NCBI GenBank assembly: GCA_021521415.1
Contig: JAIQDT010000001.1
Coordinates: 3,782,001 to 3,846,000, forward strand
Origin: Bidens hawaiensis
Lineage: Eukaryota; Streptophyta; Magnoliopsida; Asterales; Asteraceae
Direction: 5' to 3'
DNA length: 64,000 nt
In this document: positions 24,953 through 36,990 of the stretch, piece by piece
Numbering within the stretch: the stretch's first letter is position 1
How the letters are laid out: every line of letters begins with the position of its first letter
The notes under the pieces: model-generated
Database searches by the model: none
The model's input: only the letters and a program-made list of their open reading frames with translations
Told to the model about the DNA's origin: nothing
Made by a program: the position numbers and the translations under genes

Positions 24953-27900
24953 TCAATAAAAATTGTAGTAAGAAACTTCAACCCGTAATTCCACAAATGT
25001 TGCTGGATCCACATAACATGTGAACAGCAACTCGAGTTGCCATGTATTTAGTTCGACGGTTGAAGTAGAGACCGTTGCCAGCTTCTTACACTTCCAGGAA
25101 ACAAGTTTGTTTCCTAAAAACTGATAACCCGTCATTGTAGACTTAAAGTTGATCTTGCATACTCCATAGTTAGAATCTAAGAAAGGAGTAAGATCAAAAC
25201 TATCATCCTTTGAATACCATAACCCGATGTCAGGATTACCCATCAGATAGTGGAAAATACGCTTCACAGCCGCCATATGAGTCATCCAGGGACTCGGTTG
25301 ATACCTGGCACAAAGACAAACAGCAAACCCTATATCGGGATGCGATGCAGTTAAATACATTAACGAACCAATCGTCGATTGGTAAAGGATCGGATCAACG
25401 GTATCCTCCAATTCGTTCGGTGACAAGTTGTAAGCCACGGAAAGAGGAGTATAAGGGACTTTTCCAATAGTTATCTTCAATCGGCCAAAGGCATCGTTCA
25501 CATACTTTGTATGATGGATAAAATCTCGTCATCAAACTGATGAACCTGCAACCCCAAAAAGAAACTCATTTCTCCCATTGAGCTCATCTCGAACTTTGTT
25601 TGCATTGACTTCGCTAAGTCCTTACTTAGTGTGTCGTCTGTCGAGCCAAATAAGATGTCATCGACATAAATCTAGACAAGGATCTTCTTCGACCGTCTTG
25701 TAAAAGAGAGTACAATAAAAAGTCCCTCGTTTGAAACCGTTATCGATCAAATGGTCAGCAAGTGTGCTATACCAAGCTCTCGGAGCTTGGTGAAGACCAT
25801 ATAGAGCCTTGTTCAATTGGTAAACACGCTCAGACTAGTCAGAATCTTCAAAACCAGGAGGCTGCTTCGTATACACCTCTTCATGAAGTTCCCCGTTAAG
25901 AAACACACTCTTAAAGTCCATTTGATAAACTTTGAAATTCTTAAAGGATGTGTAGGCTAAAAATATACGTATAGCCTCCAGTCTTGCAACCGAAGCATAT
26001 ACTTCCGTGTAACCACACCTACTTTTTGATTAAAGCCTTGCACAACCAATCGTGCTTTGTTACGAACGATAACCCCACGCTCATCCTTTTTACATGTAAC
26101 GACCCTTTTTGTCGTGATAGGTTTTTTAACCCCGATCCGGTTTATCAATGAGATCCCAAACACCCAGTCTCACAAACTGTTGCAACTCTTCTTGCATTAC
26201 TTCTACCCATGAAGAATCTTTTAAGTTCCACAGGATTACTTATCGGTTCAACTTGAGATAAAAAGAAGGTGTTTCGAGTGATGCTCATGATTCCTGAACC
26301 ATGCATATCAGGGTATGCACATAACACTTTATCTTCACATAATTTAGCGACATGTCGTCACGTGCGAACACTGTCATTAACATCACCAATGATGTTTTCC
26401 TGAGGATTATACAAATTAATCTGAAAAGTCGGATTCTCAGTAACTACAACACTGTCTTGTAAATTGGTGACGTTTTCTTCAGTCGATTGGTCATCCAAAG
26501 GTTGGGAAGATTCTTTAACATGTAACTCAGAAACATATTGAGTCTCAATCAATGGTGCAAATGAAGAATCTTCAAATTCGGCATCTTCTAAAGAAATAGA
26601 AACATCATCGGATGTCTCTAGTTGATTGTGTACCACACTATAGTCATAATTAGAAGACCGTGGTATAGAAAACATATTTTCTTCTAAATACGCACGAACC
26701 AAGTCTTCAGTTCGTACCTCAACCGACGGAGTAAAAAACATAAATAGATCGCCATGATCGAACATCCAATCAGGTCCCTTGCCGACAGGTGGTGTAGTGT
26801 ATCTTTGACAATCAATATGATACCATTCTTCTACACACCAAGAAGAAAAATTAAAGACACGTTTCTTGGGTGACGCATAACCGAGAAACTAACCTTCAAT
26901 CGCCTTTTCTTTGAATTTACCCGCCCCACGTTTAAGCATAGTGCAAGGATACCCGAATGGTTCGAGAAATGGTAAGTTAGGGTTACGGTTATTAAGCAGC
27001 TCATAACTCGTCTTCTAGAGCTTTTGAACTGTTAGAGCACAATTCAAAGTATAGAAACTGGTGTTCACAGCTTCATTCCAGAATTGGACAGGATGCTTTG
27101 AATCCGCCAACATAGTTCTTGTTGCTTTGACCAGTGTTTTATTCTTCCTCTCAGCTACACCATTCTGTTGTGACACGTACAGAAAAATGTATTCCTGATG
27201 AATTCCTTTTTGAATATAGAAAAAGTCTAAAATATTATTTTCGAACTTCATGCCATTGTCACTTCGAGTTCGTCTCACTTTATGTTTGTAAAGTGATTCG
27301 ATCATAGTGATCAAATTTTGTACGAGAATAGGTGTCTGTTCCTTGGAACTCATTAATAACACCCACGAGTACCTTGAATAGGCATCAGTAACAATTAGGC
27401 AATATCAATCTCCGGCAATACTCAAACGATTCACTGTACCGAACAGATCAATATGAAGACGTTCCAAACGAGTACCAATGGAATCAATCTGTTTCAATGT
27501 GTGCGACTTCTTCTTTTGTTTACACTTTTTGCATGCAACACAGTGATTGGTCAATCTGAAATGTTTTAGTGAAATACCGTCCACCAAATAATTTGCCATT
27601 AAGTGATTCATTTTTTTAAATATGAATATGACCCATACGCATGTGCCACAAGATTGAGTCTTTCTCGGTTGGTTTCAGAAAAATCACGTTTATTAGAAGA
27701 AGAAGAAGAAGAAGAAGAAGACGATACATTAGAACTCATATTGACTACATAAATATCATTCGATCGAGGATATCTCATTACTACCATTTCTTCGGGAATA
27801 ACGAAACCCGGTTCAAGAACTACACATTCGTTGCTGTAAATAAAGTGATAAATTTCTTATCACAAATTTGCGACACGCTTAACAGATTATGATCCACTTT

Positions 27901-28110
27901 ATCACAATAATTAACCCGATCAAATTAACACAACCATTTTAGACTTCACATTCCTTTGTAATCATCCCACCTCGATTACCAGTAAACACTACATACCCTC
28001 CTTGAATGTCTTTAACATTCGAATAAAGATCAAGGTTGCCAGTGATGTTTCGAGAACATCCACTATCCATTATCCATTTATCAACAGAAATATTCTTGGA
28101 TGAACTCTAC
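24953..28110 (-). pseudogene. pol: pol of element C (Copia): protease, integrase, RT, RNase H (decayed)
   Basis: On the minus strand: a protease motif WIMDSGCSRN near 28060; a poor pre-integrase region with a Ser run coded by a GAA/CTT repeat (27690-27723); a zinc-binding part NHCVACKKCKQKKK near 27520; an integrase core with RTRSDNGMKFEN and QQNGVAERKNKTL at 27015-27362; RT with KNKARLVVQGF and [20 protein letters not shown] and an intact YVDDILFGST near 25640; RNase H with GSLMYLTASHPD and STVEL, diverging at its end. Stops and frame changes are frequent. Next to the first integrase Asp the usual DD is DA (TDAYSRYSW). Copia order, probably the same broad clade as element A. Confidence 0.85.
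27690..27723. repeat. (GAA)n microsatellite inside element C pol
   Basis: About ten AGA/GAA units in a row. Read on the minus strand they code a run of serines in the pre-integrase region. Confidence 0.85.
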
Positions 28111-28195
28111 ACACCAAGGTAAATGATTAGTTAAAAAACACTGTCAGGCCTCAGTCTTGGGCACCTCTCTTGTTTCCTCTTCATACTCAATAATT

Positions 28196-29985
28196 TTAGG
28201 TTTCATCTGTGATTGATGCAGCTTGAGTATAAGTCATTGGTTTATTTGACTTTCGTCTAAGATAGTCTTCTTTAATCACATTTGAATCCTTGTTTTGACA
28301 AACTGGTTGAACATGGTAAAACGATTTGTTCTTTACATTAAGCTCGTTTACATTAACATGTACCACTTTACGTGGATTCACGTCATGAAACATGATCTGA
28401 GTATCATCAAGCTTGACTTGTGGTGGATGTTTTTTCAAAATTTGTTTAACCGAAGGAACCTTAGGTGATTGTTCCTTGGTTAAAGGCTTTTCATTATTTT
28501 TGAACCTAGATCTACATTGGCGTGCAACATGACCACGTTCACCACATGAGAAACAAGTTCTCATGTCTACGAAGGTGTGCGGTGAGTCAACAATAGTATG
28601 TGAAACTTGGGGTTGAAAATATACAACTGATACTTTAGAATCATCCAATTAAACATAACGTTTATTCTTGTAAAAATCAAGATTTGAACAATTTAAAAAA
28701 ATTTTAAAGTATCCGTTCCAGTTGAACTAACAAATTTAACAGGTTCCACAAATTTCACTTGAGTTTTTACTATAGGCTTAGAAACTGTCTTGTTTATCAA
28801 CTTGGATTTTTCAAAAGCTTTTTCAAAGTCATTTAAGCTTGACATCTCATTATGAAAGACACTCTCAATCAATTCGGGTTTGATTAAGTGCAAAGGAAAG
28901 TAGTTTTCATCGAATACTTGACACCTTTTAACTTAAAAACCCTCCAAGTTTTTACTTTAATCTCAGTTGGATTAATGAATTTCATCAAATCCGCATTAGA
29001 TATGATTGGTTTTTCTAATTTCTTTTTGCTCACTTTAGACATGTTTGACTCATACACAGCCTCTTCAAATTCATGTGGTTCACAAATAATGTGATTAGAA
29101 CGAGGAATGTTGGGTTCTTTGTGTACCACATCGGGTTCAAGCACATCCTCAATGACCACACCGTCAACAAATTCAGCAAACACTTTATCACTTCGAATAT
29201 GAGTTTCAGGAGTTGATACTTTAGAATCTAGTTTTTCTTATTTTACTTGCTTTGGTTTCTCCTTTTTGATTATAGGCATAACAATTTCGGGAGGATCAAC
29301 GGTCAAAGGACTATCAATATCAACTTTTGCCCTCTCTCCCGAAAATGGATTGTTTGTTTAATCATTATGAAACCATTTTTAGATCCTTTTTGTTTACCAG
29401 ATAATTCGATTATCTCATTTAATAAAAATAAAGAATTTCTAAACTTTTCAAGTTTATTTTTCAGCTCAAGCACCTCATTTTCGAGTTTAGTAATCTTTGT
29501 TCTCGATTTCAAGATCACCTGAAACTGTCGATCAATAATTACCAATTTTCCTGAAATTTCAGCTTTAAGATCATGATTACTATTCGACAAAGCCTCAATT
29601 TTTTACTTTAGACCTCTATTCAATATTAGTGGCTTGTATATAGTTATCACGAACAACAGCTAAATCTTTCACCAATTTCTCATTGTGATGACAAATCAAT
29701 TTAAGCATAAACTTGCTTTCATCACATTAAGAGCATTGTGAAATCACAGTTTCAGTTACAACTTCAGGATTTACATTAACAGGTTCAATTACAGCAGAAG
29801 TAGGACTAACCACTTCGATTTTAGCCATACAAGCGAAAGAATATCGGGGCTCCTGGCTTGAAATATCAGAATCAGTCTCATTCTCTTACTCATCACTTTC
29901 TTCAGTCAATCCATCCCCGCTTGCATCCTCAAACTGTTCAACTGTCTCCAACATGGCTAGGTTCGCTTGATTACCATTAGGGGAG
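28196..29985 (-). pseudogene. gag: gag of element C, C-terminal part with second zinc knuckle and coiled coil
   Basis: From right to left: NQANLAML and an acidic tract near 29880-29980, a coiled-coil-like ITKLENEVLELKNKL segment (29303-29590), an IPRSNHIICEPHEFE linker near 29095, LMKFINPTEI near 28975, and a CCHC knuckle CFSCGERGHVARQC at 28514-28555. Element B has the same order up to its break. Several stops and frame changes. It is separated from the N-terminal half by a foreign block (29986-31445). Confidence 0.75.
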
Positions 29986-30448
29986 TATTACGAACTGAAA
30001 CCATTGCAAGTTATAGGAGTTATCCCACATCGGTTGTATGGGTAACTGATGTGGGGTTTATAAGCCAAATGGGTTCCCTCACATATCAGACATGTCTTTT
30101 GGGTTGAGTTCTTCTGTTTGGCTTGTAACATTGGTATTAAAGCCAACCTCGGAGTGGTGGCCCACGGAGTGGTGGCCTGGAGGAAGCCATCCGTGACCAA
30201 CGAGAACTCGGAATGGTGGCCCATGGTGTGGTGGCCTGGAGTGAGCCAGCCGTGACCAACATGGCCGTGACCAACGAGGACGTTGGCACTTGAGGAGGGT
30301 GCATTGTTATGGACTGAAACTGTTGCAAGGTATGGGACTTGTCCCACATCAGATGGATGGGTAACTGATGTGGGGTTCATAAGCCAAATTGGTTCCCCAC
30401 CTATCAGACTAGTCTTTTGGGTTAAGTTCTTCTGTTTCGCTTTTAACA
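29986..30448 (+). mobile_element. TRIM element (terminal-repeat retrotransposon in miniature), 463 bp
   Basis: Two direct repeats of 145 and 144 bp (29986-30130 and 30305-30448) share CTGAAAC, CCCACATC, GGGTAACTGATGTGGGGTT, ATAAGCCAAAT, TCTTTTGGGTT and AGTTCTTCTGTTT, and end TTGTAACA / TTTTAACA. Directly after the first comes TTGGTATTAAAGCC, a tRNA-Met primer site with one change. Before the second comes a purine tract GAGGAGGG. The 174-base interior is non-coding with doubled GGAGTGGTGGCC and CCGTGACCAAC words. The CCCACATCGG...TATAAGCC...TTTTGGGTT order is what I recall for angiosperm TRIM LTRs. A second primer-like TTGTATCATAGCC follows the right LTR. Confidence 0.88.
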
Positions 30449-31445
30449 TTTGTATCATAGCCTTATATTTCTCAAAATCCGCAATAACTCTAGTGACCGT
30501 ATCGAGTAACCCATATTTCTCACCCTGGATTAGAGAAGACTCGGTAACACTTTCAAGCCCAAATTTGTAATCAAATATGTCCATTTGAGCATCCCTAACA
30601 CCAAGTGACTAATTAACATTAACCACTGATTCTGTTTGGACAGTTAATACGTGATTATCAATGGTATTATGAACTTTTTGTCATTTGCAATTTTCGTACC
30701 ATCAGGTATTTCATCGAACACCTTGAGAGCATTCTGTGTATAACCAAATCGATGGAAAAGAGACTCTATGAAATCTGATCATTCTATGAATTTAAAAAAA
30801 CTTCACCACATTGTTGCCTCATTATGGAAATAATTAAGCAGATAAGGATATCGATCTGTGTCATGAATCCGATAGCACATGAAATACCTTTCAGCATATG
30901 CAAGCCACTTATCTGGATGTGCACCAGTGACTCAAGGTATAAGGGAGCCGGATCGTACATACCCAATTCTGGAGCAGATAACACATCGTCTGGTAAGTCG
31001 TGAAGCTCAACTTAAGGTGGAATTGGAAACTATGTCAGTTGATCCTAGATTTCCTCAAGCAGAGCATGGCGTTCAATTAAGGTAAGCAATTGCATTAATT
31101 GCATATCTTCATCCATAGCCATATGTGCTAAGGAGAAATAAAAGAACCAATGAAGTGAATTGATACAAACTAATAATCAAACACTATATGTATAAAGTAC
31201 GATTCATATTTCATTGAATCATAAGAACTGGATACAAGAAGGGGATGAGAAAATAGAATTCTATTACATATGGGAAATAAGACAGTTCACACATTCAAGT
31301 TCTACATCGTTTTCTACTAGTGCTTATAGCATGCTTCTATCAATTTTTCTTGTTGGGCTTTTACTAACATTTGAATTGTGCCCACTTGGTTGGTTTGTTG
31401 TGGTCTCATAGATGTAAACTGGGCTTGGACCGAAAACGTTCATAA
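30449..31445 (-). other. Foreign block in element C gag with a gag-like or captured fragment
   Basis: This DNA is absent from the matching place in element B. On the minus strand an ATG near 31122 opens MAMDEDMQLMQLLTLIERHA, soon followed by stops. A later frame shows WLAYAERYF and DFIESLFHRFG, a W-x2-AE-x-YF ... RFG pattern reminiscent of Gypsy gag. Nearer the TRIM is a further short frame (MDIFDYKFGLESVTESS) I do not recognise. Together with the TRIM the whole block (29986-31445) is bordered by near-identical GAGT-containing bases. Identity uncertain. Confidence 0.35.
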
Positions 31446-32810
31446 GAGTGAGTTATCTAACAGCCTTTGATTCTAGTCAATACAATCAGAAGCAACCAAA
31501 GTTTGTGACCCACCAGTTTTCACTGGTTCACCCCAGAAGTATTCCATTTTGACTCAATATACTTCTCACTTGGACTTCTGTCTATTTCAGGGTCCCGAAT
31601 ACTCTTTCTTCGGCATGTCACATTCTTTAGCAAAGTGATTATATACCTGACAGTTATAACATCGAACATTTAACTTATCGAACCCAACCCTCTTCTTCAA
31701 AGTTGGCAAGTCCTTCCCCGTTTTCTGCATAAACTTCTTCACTTGTCTCACAATCATAGCCGTATTCCACTTTTCCATTAACTCTAAATCATCAGGATCA
31801 ATCTGGTCATAGTCTTCATTAGTCAACTCACGCATATCAATTCTGCCACCACCAACTATTCATACGAAGTCATAAAAGCACACATGAAAGAAAAATGTTG
31901 GTATGCTTCTTTCATGTCTACTTGTGGTGGTTGAGGAATTTGATAAATTGACCCACCAGATGGATTACTTGAAGCATATGCCGTGAATCATAGAATAGGC
32001 ATGGAATTTTCTTTAATGAATAGAAAGCAGTGACAGGAACTGCACTGCTACTCATGGGAACAGAACCACCATACAAGGAAGGGTCTTGATTATTCTTTAA
32101 TGAGTTTTGACATCTCAAGTCATATTCCCTTTCTTCAATCATTTACATGAATTCCATAGCAGTAAGATCATCATTCTTGAAGAAATTACTCTCTTTCAAT
32201 ACCAACAGAAAGTAGAATATGAACTTGGTAAAGCATTCTTGACAGTGTAAATTTGATCACATTGACTTGGTTCCATCTTTTGATTTGTCATCTCAACAAT
32301 TAGATGGCAAAACCTCGTCAACATCTACTCAAAAGTTTCACCTTTCAATAAACTAATGTTTTGGAATTGAAACTTAAGCATGGCCTTCTTGCTTTCTTGA
32401 GTACTTCCCATACTCCTCACCCTCAAATGCTAAAATAATAAAGCATAGATCTTGATACTCGCCACTTGATGAAAAATATTCTCGTGTAAAGCCATCGTCA
32501 AGGTTAAGTAAGCCATTGTCATAATTTCCAAAGCTTTCTTTTCACCATTTGAATAAGAATATTCAAATGGTTACTCAATATAGTTTGTAGTAGGATCACC
32601 GATCATTGGAGGAGAGTACACAATATCCAAACTACGAGTACAGTTAGGATGAATACATCCCAAATGTGGACGAAACCTGTATTCCCACTTTGAGAAATCA
32701 CTCAATTTCATAACTCTTGGGCATATGGAATAAGACCCAATCTAAGCATCCAAGTGAAACATATGTTGCATAAGCGCGTTTCGAGAAGCTAAAGCGTAGA
32801 AATTAGCCAT
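31446..32810 (-). pseudogene. gag: gag of element C, N-terminal capsid part and first zinc knuckle
   Basis: The ATG at 32810 begins MANFYALASRNALMQ, matching element B gag. The frame continues through many stops with recognisable words (KLSDFSKWEYRF, MIGDPTTNY, LTMALHENIFHQV, KFQFQNISLLKGE). It ends in a CCHC knuckle CYNCQVYNHFAKEC at 31620-31661, followed by PKKEYSG and then the foreign block. Structural gag protein; inactive. Confidence 0.8.
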
Positions 32811-33427
32811 CTATGAAGATTAAGGTGAAAAATGTCAAGTTTGAAAATTATGGGTGAAAACTGTCAAAATGTGAAAGTCATAGTAACGAATAGGGAAATG
32901 CTTTATGAAAGAATGAGACTGTCTTCGGTACCGAATGTATAAGAGTAACGAATGATGAGTTAACGAATGTTACTATTTAAGCGAATGATCAATAACAAAT
33001 GATAACACGAATGAACAATAGCGTATGAAGTGTATCACGAATGAGGTTATAAATGAACGAATGTGGCACTGTTCTAAAGAATAGGTTGTTAGATGTGCAT
33101 GACATCTGGCATAAACGATTACAACCGTTTCACGCATGAGTAGTACAAATGACGAATGGGCATTCGTCATGTAACGAATGTGCATTCAAATCATCAAATC
33201 TTAGATTCAAACCAATACCAAATCAAATCCATACCACACTTAAACACGTATATTTCGTCCAAAACACAACCAAAATCTACACATAAGCACTCTAATCACT
33301 CATTTACTCAATCCGAAATAAAAATGAAGATTTTATAAAGCAAAAAACGCAAAAGTAAAAAAAGAAAAAAAAATCAAAACGTTTACCTATTATCCCGATT
33401 TCATTAAAAAAGTTCTCGGTTTAGCTA

Positions 33428-33428
<1 letters not shown>
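32811..33428 (-). repeat. Leader of element C with TAACGAATG array; 5' LTR missing
   Basis: About eleven CGAATG / CATTCG words (TAACGAATG, CACGAATGA) fall at 32880-33185, as in element B's leader. Further right no primer site or LTR is seen: sequence breaks at a (TA)n tract at about 33429, so the 5' LTR is lost. Confidence 0.6.

Positions 33429-33470
<42 letters not shown>
33429..33470. repeat. (TA)n microsatellite
   Basis: About twenty TA units marking the end of recognisable element C sequence. Confidence 0.9.
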
Positions 33471-33472
<2 letters not shown>

Positions 33473-34100
33473 GATGATCATAAGATAACTCTATTTTATG
33501 GAGAGAACTATAAAACTAATAATGAAGTATTTTTAATTTAATTAAAAAAATATTTTTATAATTTTTTTTCTTTCATCCTTATATTTTGTTATTCTTCGCC
33601 ACAAAAAAATGTGAAAATAAAAACAAATTGACGCTGTAATGCATATATACAATACTTCGACTTTTTTTATAATGTCTATGTGAAATAGTGTGCATTTTGA
33701 TATTTGAAATGGTGTTAAATAGCATATATATAGTTGTTTGTATTGTATATTTTCAATAGTGTCAAATTATATACAAAAATTAAAAAAAATCGATATAGTG
33801 CATTAGTGCTATGTTACATATATACGATAGTGTGCTTTGCATAAAATTATTAGTGTTGTATTCGCATATATTCAATAGTGTGTATTAGATAATGTGTTTG
33901 TGTTGTATTATATGCAATAAAACACTATTTTATATATACAATACACATAATGCACATATGCATTACATCGACGAGTTTTTTTTAGGAACAATATCATTTT
34001 ATTAGGAGGAAAGAAAAAAAATCACAAAATATTTTTTAAAAAATAGATAAAAATAAATCTTTACTAGTTCTCTCTTTGAGAGGAGTTCTCTTTAGATCTC
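33471..34100. mobile_element. Foldback-like or MITE-like repeat
   Basis: The left end (ATAACTCTATTTTATGGAGA, GAGAACTATAAAA) and the reversed right end (GAGAACTCCTCTCAAAGAGA, GAGAACTAGTAAA) are imperfect inverted copies, and TA-rich tracts lie on both sides. The interior is AT-rich and non-coding with several TAATAGTGT / ACACTAT words. No clean target duplication is visible because of the TA tracts. Confidence 0.4.
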
Positions 34101-34229
34101 ACCCATATAAATCTTTAATATATATATATATATATATAGTGGGGTTATAATAAGAAGTGGAGTGTGTCTATGAAGTGTAAGAAAGTAATATGGTGCATTA
34201 GATATGTTAATCTGACGGTGGATATGAAA

Positions 34230-34790
34230 AATGTGTTTATTTTTATGTTAGTATTCCTGTATAATAAAATCCAGAAGAAAATAAATAAACAAGAAACAGT
34301 GAACCGAGCATGTGTTTGACACAATTCCCTTATACAGATTTACGGTATGTTCCCAGGGTACTCCGGTTTCGAAGCAGAAGCCGGACTTGATCACTTTCCT
34401 GAAATGAAATCGTAACAAAGTTACAGCAGAGGGGAAGAAAAAGTTGTGTGTGTTTTGGTGTGTCTAAAATGAAAGCATTGGTCCTGGTTTTATAACCACA
34501 AAATCATAATATAATCAATACTGATAATGACCATTAAAGTTTAATAATATTCAAATAGTCATTAGTGCATAGTTGAAACCGAAGTCAAAAAAATTTCTTC
34601 ACGCGGGCCGGGGATTTTTGGAGTTGTCCCGCACGCACGAGTTCGAAGAATTTATAGTCCAGAAACCCAAACTTGCACCCCCTTCCCGCGGGTAGGACTT
34701 GTGGTAAAACATATCATAAGGATTCAAATGAGTGGTAAAGGCTTTACCTTATATACCACTCTTTATTTTGTTCACACTCCGATGTGAGAC
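34230..34790 (-). mobile_element. Probable Copia LTR fragment
   Basis: On the minus strand CTCACATCGGAGTGTG is followed by GGTATATAAGG (about 34745-34755), a second TATAA region, a CT-rich stretch, and GGGAATTGTGTCAAACACA ahead of a T-rich end. I recall this order from plant Copia LTRs. There are no coding frames and neither edge is defined. Confidence 0.35.
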
Positions 34791-34877
34791 TACTTTCACC
34801 ACTTCATTATCAAGATTTTATTCACATACTTTCACTTAAAACTTCTAACATTTTTTTAGATCTAATGGTGAAAACAC

Positions 34878-34879
<2 letters not shown>

Positions 34880-34957
<78 letters not shown>

Positions 34958-34967
34958 TGTGTGTGTA
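34880..34967. repeat. Compound (TA)n(GT)n microsatellite
   Basis: About fourteen TA units are followed by about 28 GT units. The plus-strand frame across it is an artefact. Confidence 0.95.
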
Positions 34968-35129
34968 TACATAATACTTATTTTTAATTTTATACATGTA
35001 TGTACATACATGTTATATTTTATACACATATATATAAATATAAGACAAATAATAATGTGTATTATGTAAGTGAAGATTAAATGATAATATACGTATTTAT
35101 ATTAAGAATTTTTGTTACATAATTGATTT

Positions 35130-35410
35130 CAAACCAATTGGGTTAAGTTAACCGAACTGGTTTGAAACCGATTACGTAAAAACCGGTTTGTGATTTTCTC
35201 CATGAAAACCGGTTCCAAACCGGTTAACAGAATCGAAGCCTGCCAAAACAGTCAAAACCTAAACCGAAATGATCAAAACCCGATCCGAAACTGATCGTAA
35301 CATAACCAAGAAACCGGATCAAACCCGAATAGAAACCGATCATATACCGGTTTTCACTTTAGCAGATTAAACCGAACCGGTTTCATCCCAAACCAGTTTT
35401 GAGTTTTAAA
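35130..35410. repeat. AACCGGTT / AACCGAA-rich segment
   Basis: AACCGGTT, AAACCGGTTT, AACCGAACCGG and related words recur about a dozen times in 280 bases. No frame and no clear element ends. Confidence 0.55.
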
Positions 35411-35556
35411 TCGATTTGTGCACCTCTATTATTAGTTATAACTTTCTAAATAGGAAAATTATTTTCTTATTTATAACTCGGAGTAATTATTTTTGTTATA
35501 AATCGATGGTTTCTTCCACACGTGTTATGTATTCTTAAAATTTAATATTAAATTTA

Positions 35557-36100
35557 GGGGCAATTTCATATATATCCTTAAAATATTGAAAATGTCATAT
35601 ATACCCATGCAAAATTAAAAATATCGTATATGCCCTTGCAGAGTTATTAATATATCATATATACCCAATTCATTAAAAAATCTTATAAAATGACCTTATT
35701 ACTCTAGTTTGATTAGATGCGATAAAAAGGTTTTACAGTATAGAGCATTCAATGGGAAAAATCTTCGAATGGTTTGCAATTTTGAAGAAGTGATAGAGAG
35801 ACGATTTGGTTGTCGTTAAAGTTGAGAAATGTGAATTAAAATGAAAATAATAACACATGATATAAACACATTATGTAATAGAAAGGTGTAGAATGTTATA
35901 TTTATTAAAATGGGTAGATATAAAAGTTAATTTTTTTGAAAAATAACGGTAGATTGGTCATTAATTAAATTGTTATTAATTAATAGGTGTATATATGATA
36001 CTTTAATTGTGTTTATAAGAACATATATGATATTTTAGTTACTTTGTAAGAGTATATATGATATCTACAATGTTTGTAAGAGTATGTATGAAATTAATCC
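35557..36100. mobile_element. Mutator-type MITE with 9-bp target duplication TTAAATTTA
   Basis: TTAAATTTA is present at 35548-35556 and 36101-36109. The element starts GGGGCAATTTCATATATA. Its right end reversed reads GGATTAATTTCATACATA, an imperfect terminal inverted repeat that goes on for about 100 bases with CATATATACCC / CATATATACTC words. It is 544 bp with no transposase. A 9-bp duplication is the hallmark of Mutator-like elements. Confidence 0.8.
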
Positions 36101-36109
36101 TTAAATTTA

Positions 36110-36380
36110 TGATAATATCAACTTTTTTTATGTATAATTGCCATTTGGTGTTCTATCATGGATATTGTAGAATATAGAATAATAGTCACCTACCATAGCT
36201 GGGCTTGTGGGAGCCTTGGTCGCTCGATTTTCATAATTATTTTCACCATCTTATCAATTTTTATGGGAGAATTTTCCAACTATTGTTAACTTGGTTACTG
36301 CAAAAAGAAAAAAAGGCTTTAGAGGCTGAATGTTACTGGAGAACAGGTTCAAAAGTGGAAAGGCAATGGAAGTGGTGAAG
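36110..36380. other. Short non-coding gap left of element D
   Basis: I see no gene or repeat here. Confidence 0.4.
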
Positions 36381-36823
36381 TGTATGGCCCCGTTACTGGT
36401 AGCCCTACTTTGGTGTTGGATATACTCCTAAACACAGTTCTACAAATCAGAGTTAATTAAAACATTCGCGGAACATTTAAACTTTAACCATAATATGTTA
36501 CATAACCTTCAAATCTTGTCTTATAAAACATTCATAGTCATTTAAAATAAAATCTAGTCTTTAAAACATCACAACATTTCTTCGAGATGCCAGTATCTTC
36601 GATTCCATGCCATATGTCTTCAATCATGCGAACTGCCTCAACCTATTTGCCTGCGTGCATAGTAAAAGTCAGCTATGCTGAGTGAGTTCTAGTTAATCAC
36701 ATAACTTACTTTACATTCACATATACGTGCCCGAAGGTACGCATTACACACTAAACCTGTCCATCAATCGTTTATACACATACATAACTAACCTTACGTT
36801 ATAAAGAGAATTCGCCCTACATA

Positions 36824-36990
36824 CCTCGGAAATTATTAGGGTCCGGTACCCTCCATCCTCGGATATTATTAGGGTCCGGTCACCCTTCATCCTCGGATAT
36901 TATTAGGGTCCGGTACCCTTCATCCTCGGATATTATTAGGGTCCGGTACCCTCCATCCTCGGATATTATTAGGGTCCAGTACCCTTTCTT
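36824..36990. repeat. Tandem repeat, 33 bp x 5, in the left LTR of D
   Basis: Units read CCTCGGATATTATTAGGGTC then CGGTACCCTYCAT with few changes. The right LTR has six units at 44110-44308. Confidence 0.95.

Noticed and set aside
34784..34987. Plus-strand frame with a Cys/Val repeat
   Set aside because: Produced by the (TA)n(GT)n microsatellite.
36824..36990. Regular 33-base repeats resembling a CRISPR array
   Set aside because: Units are contiguous with no spacers and lie in a plant LTR; the second LTR has the same array.
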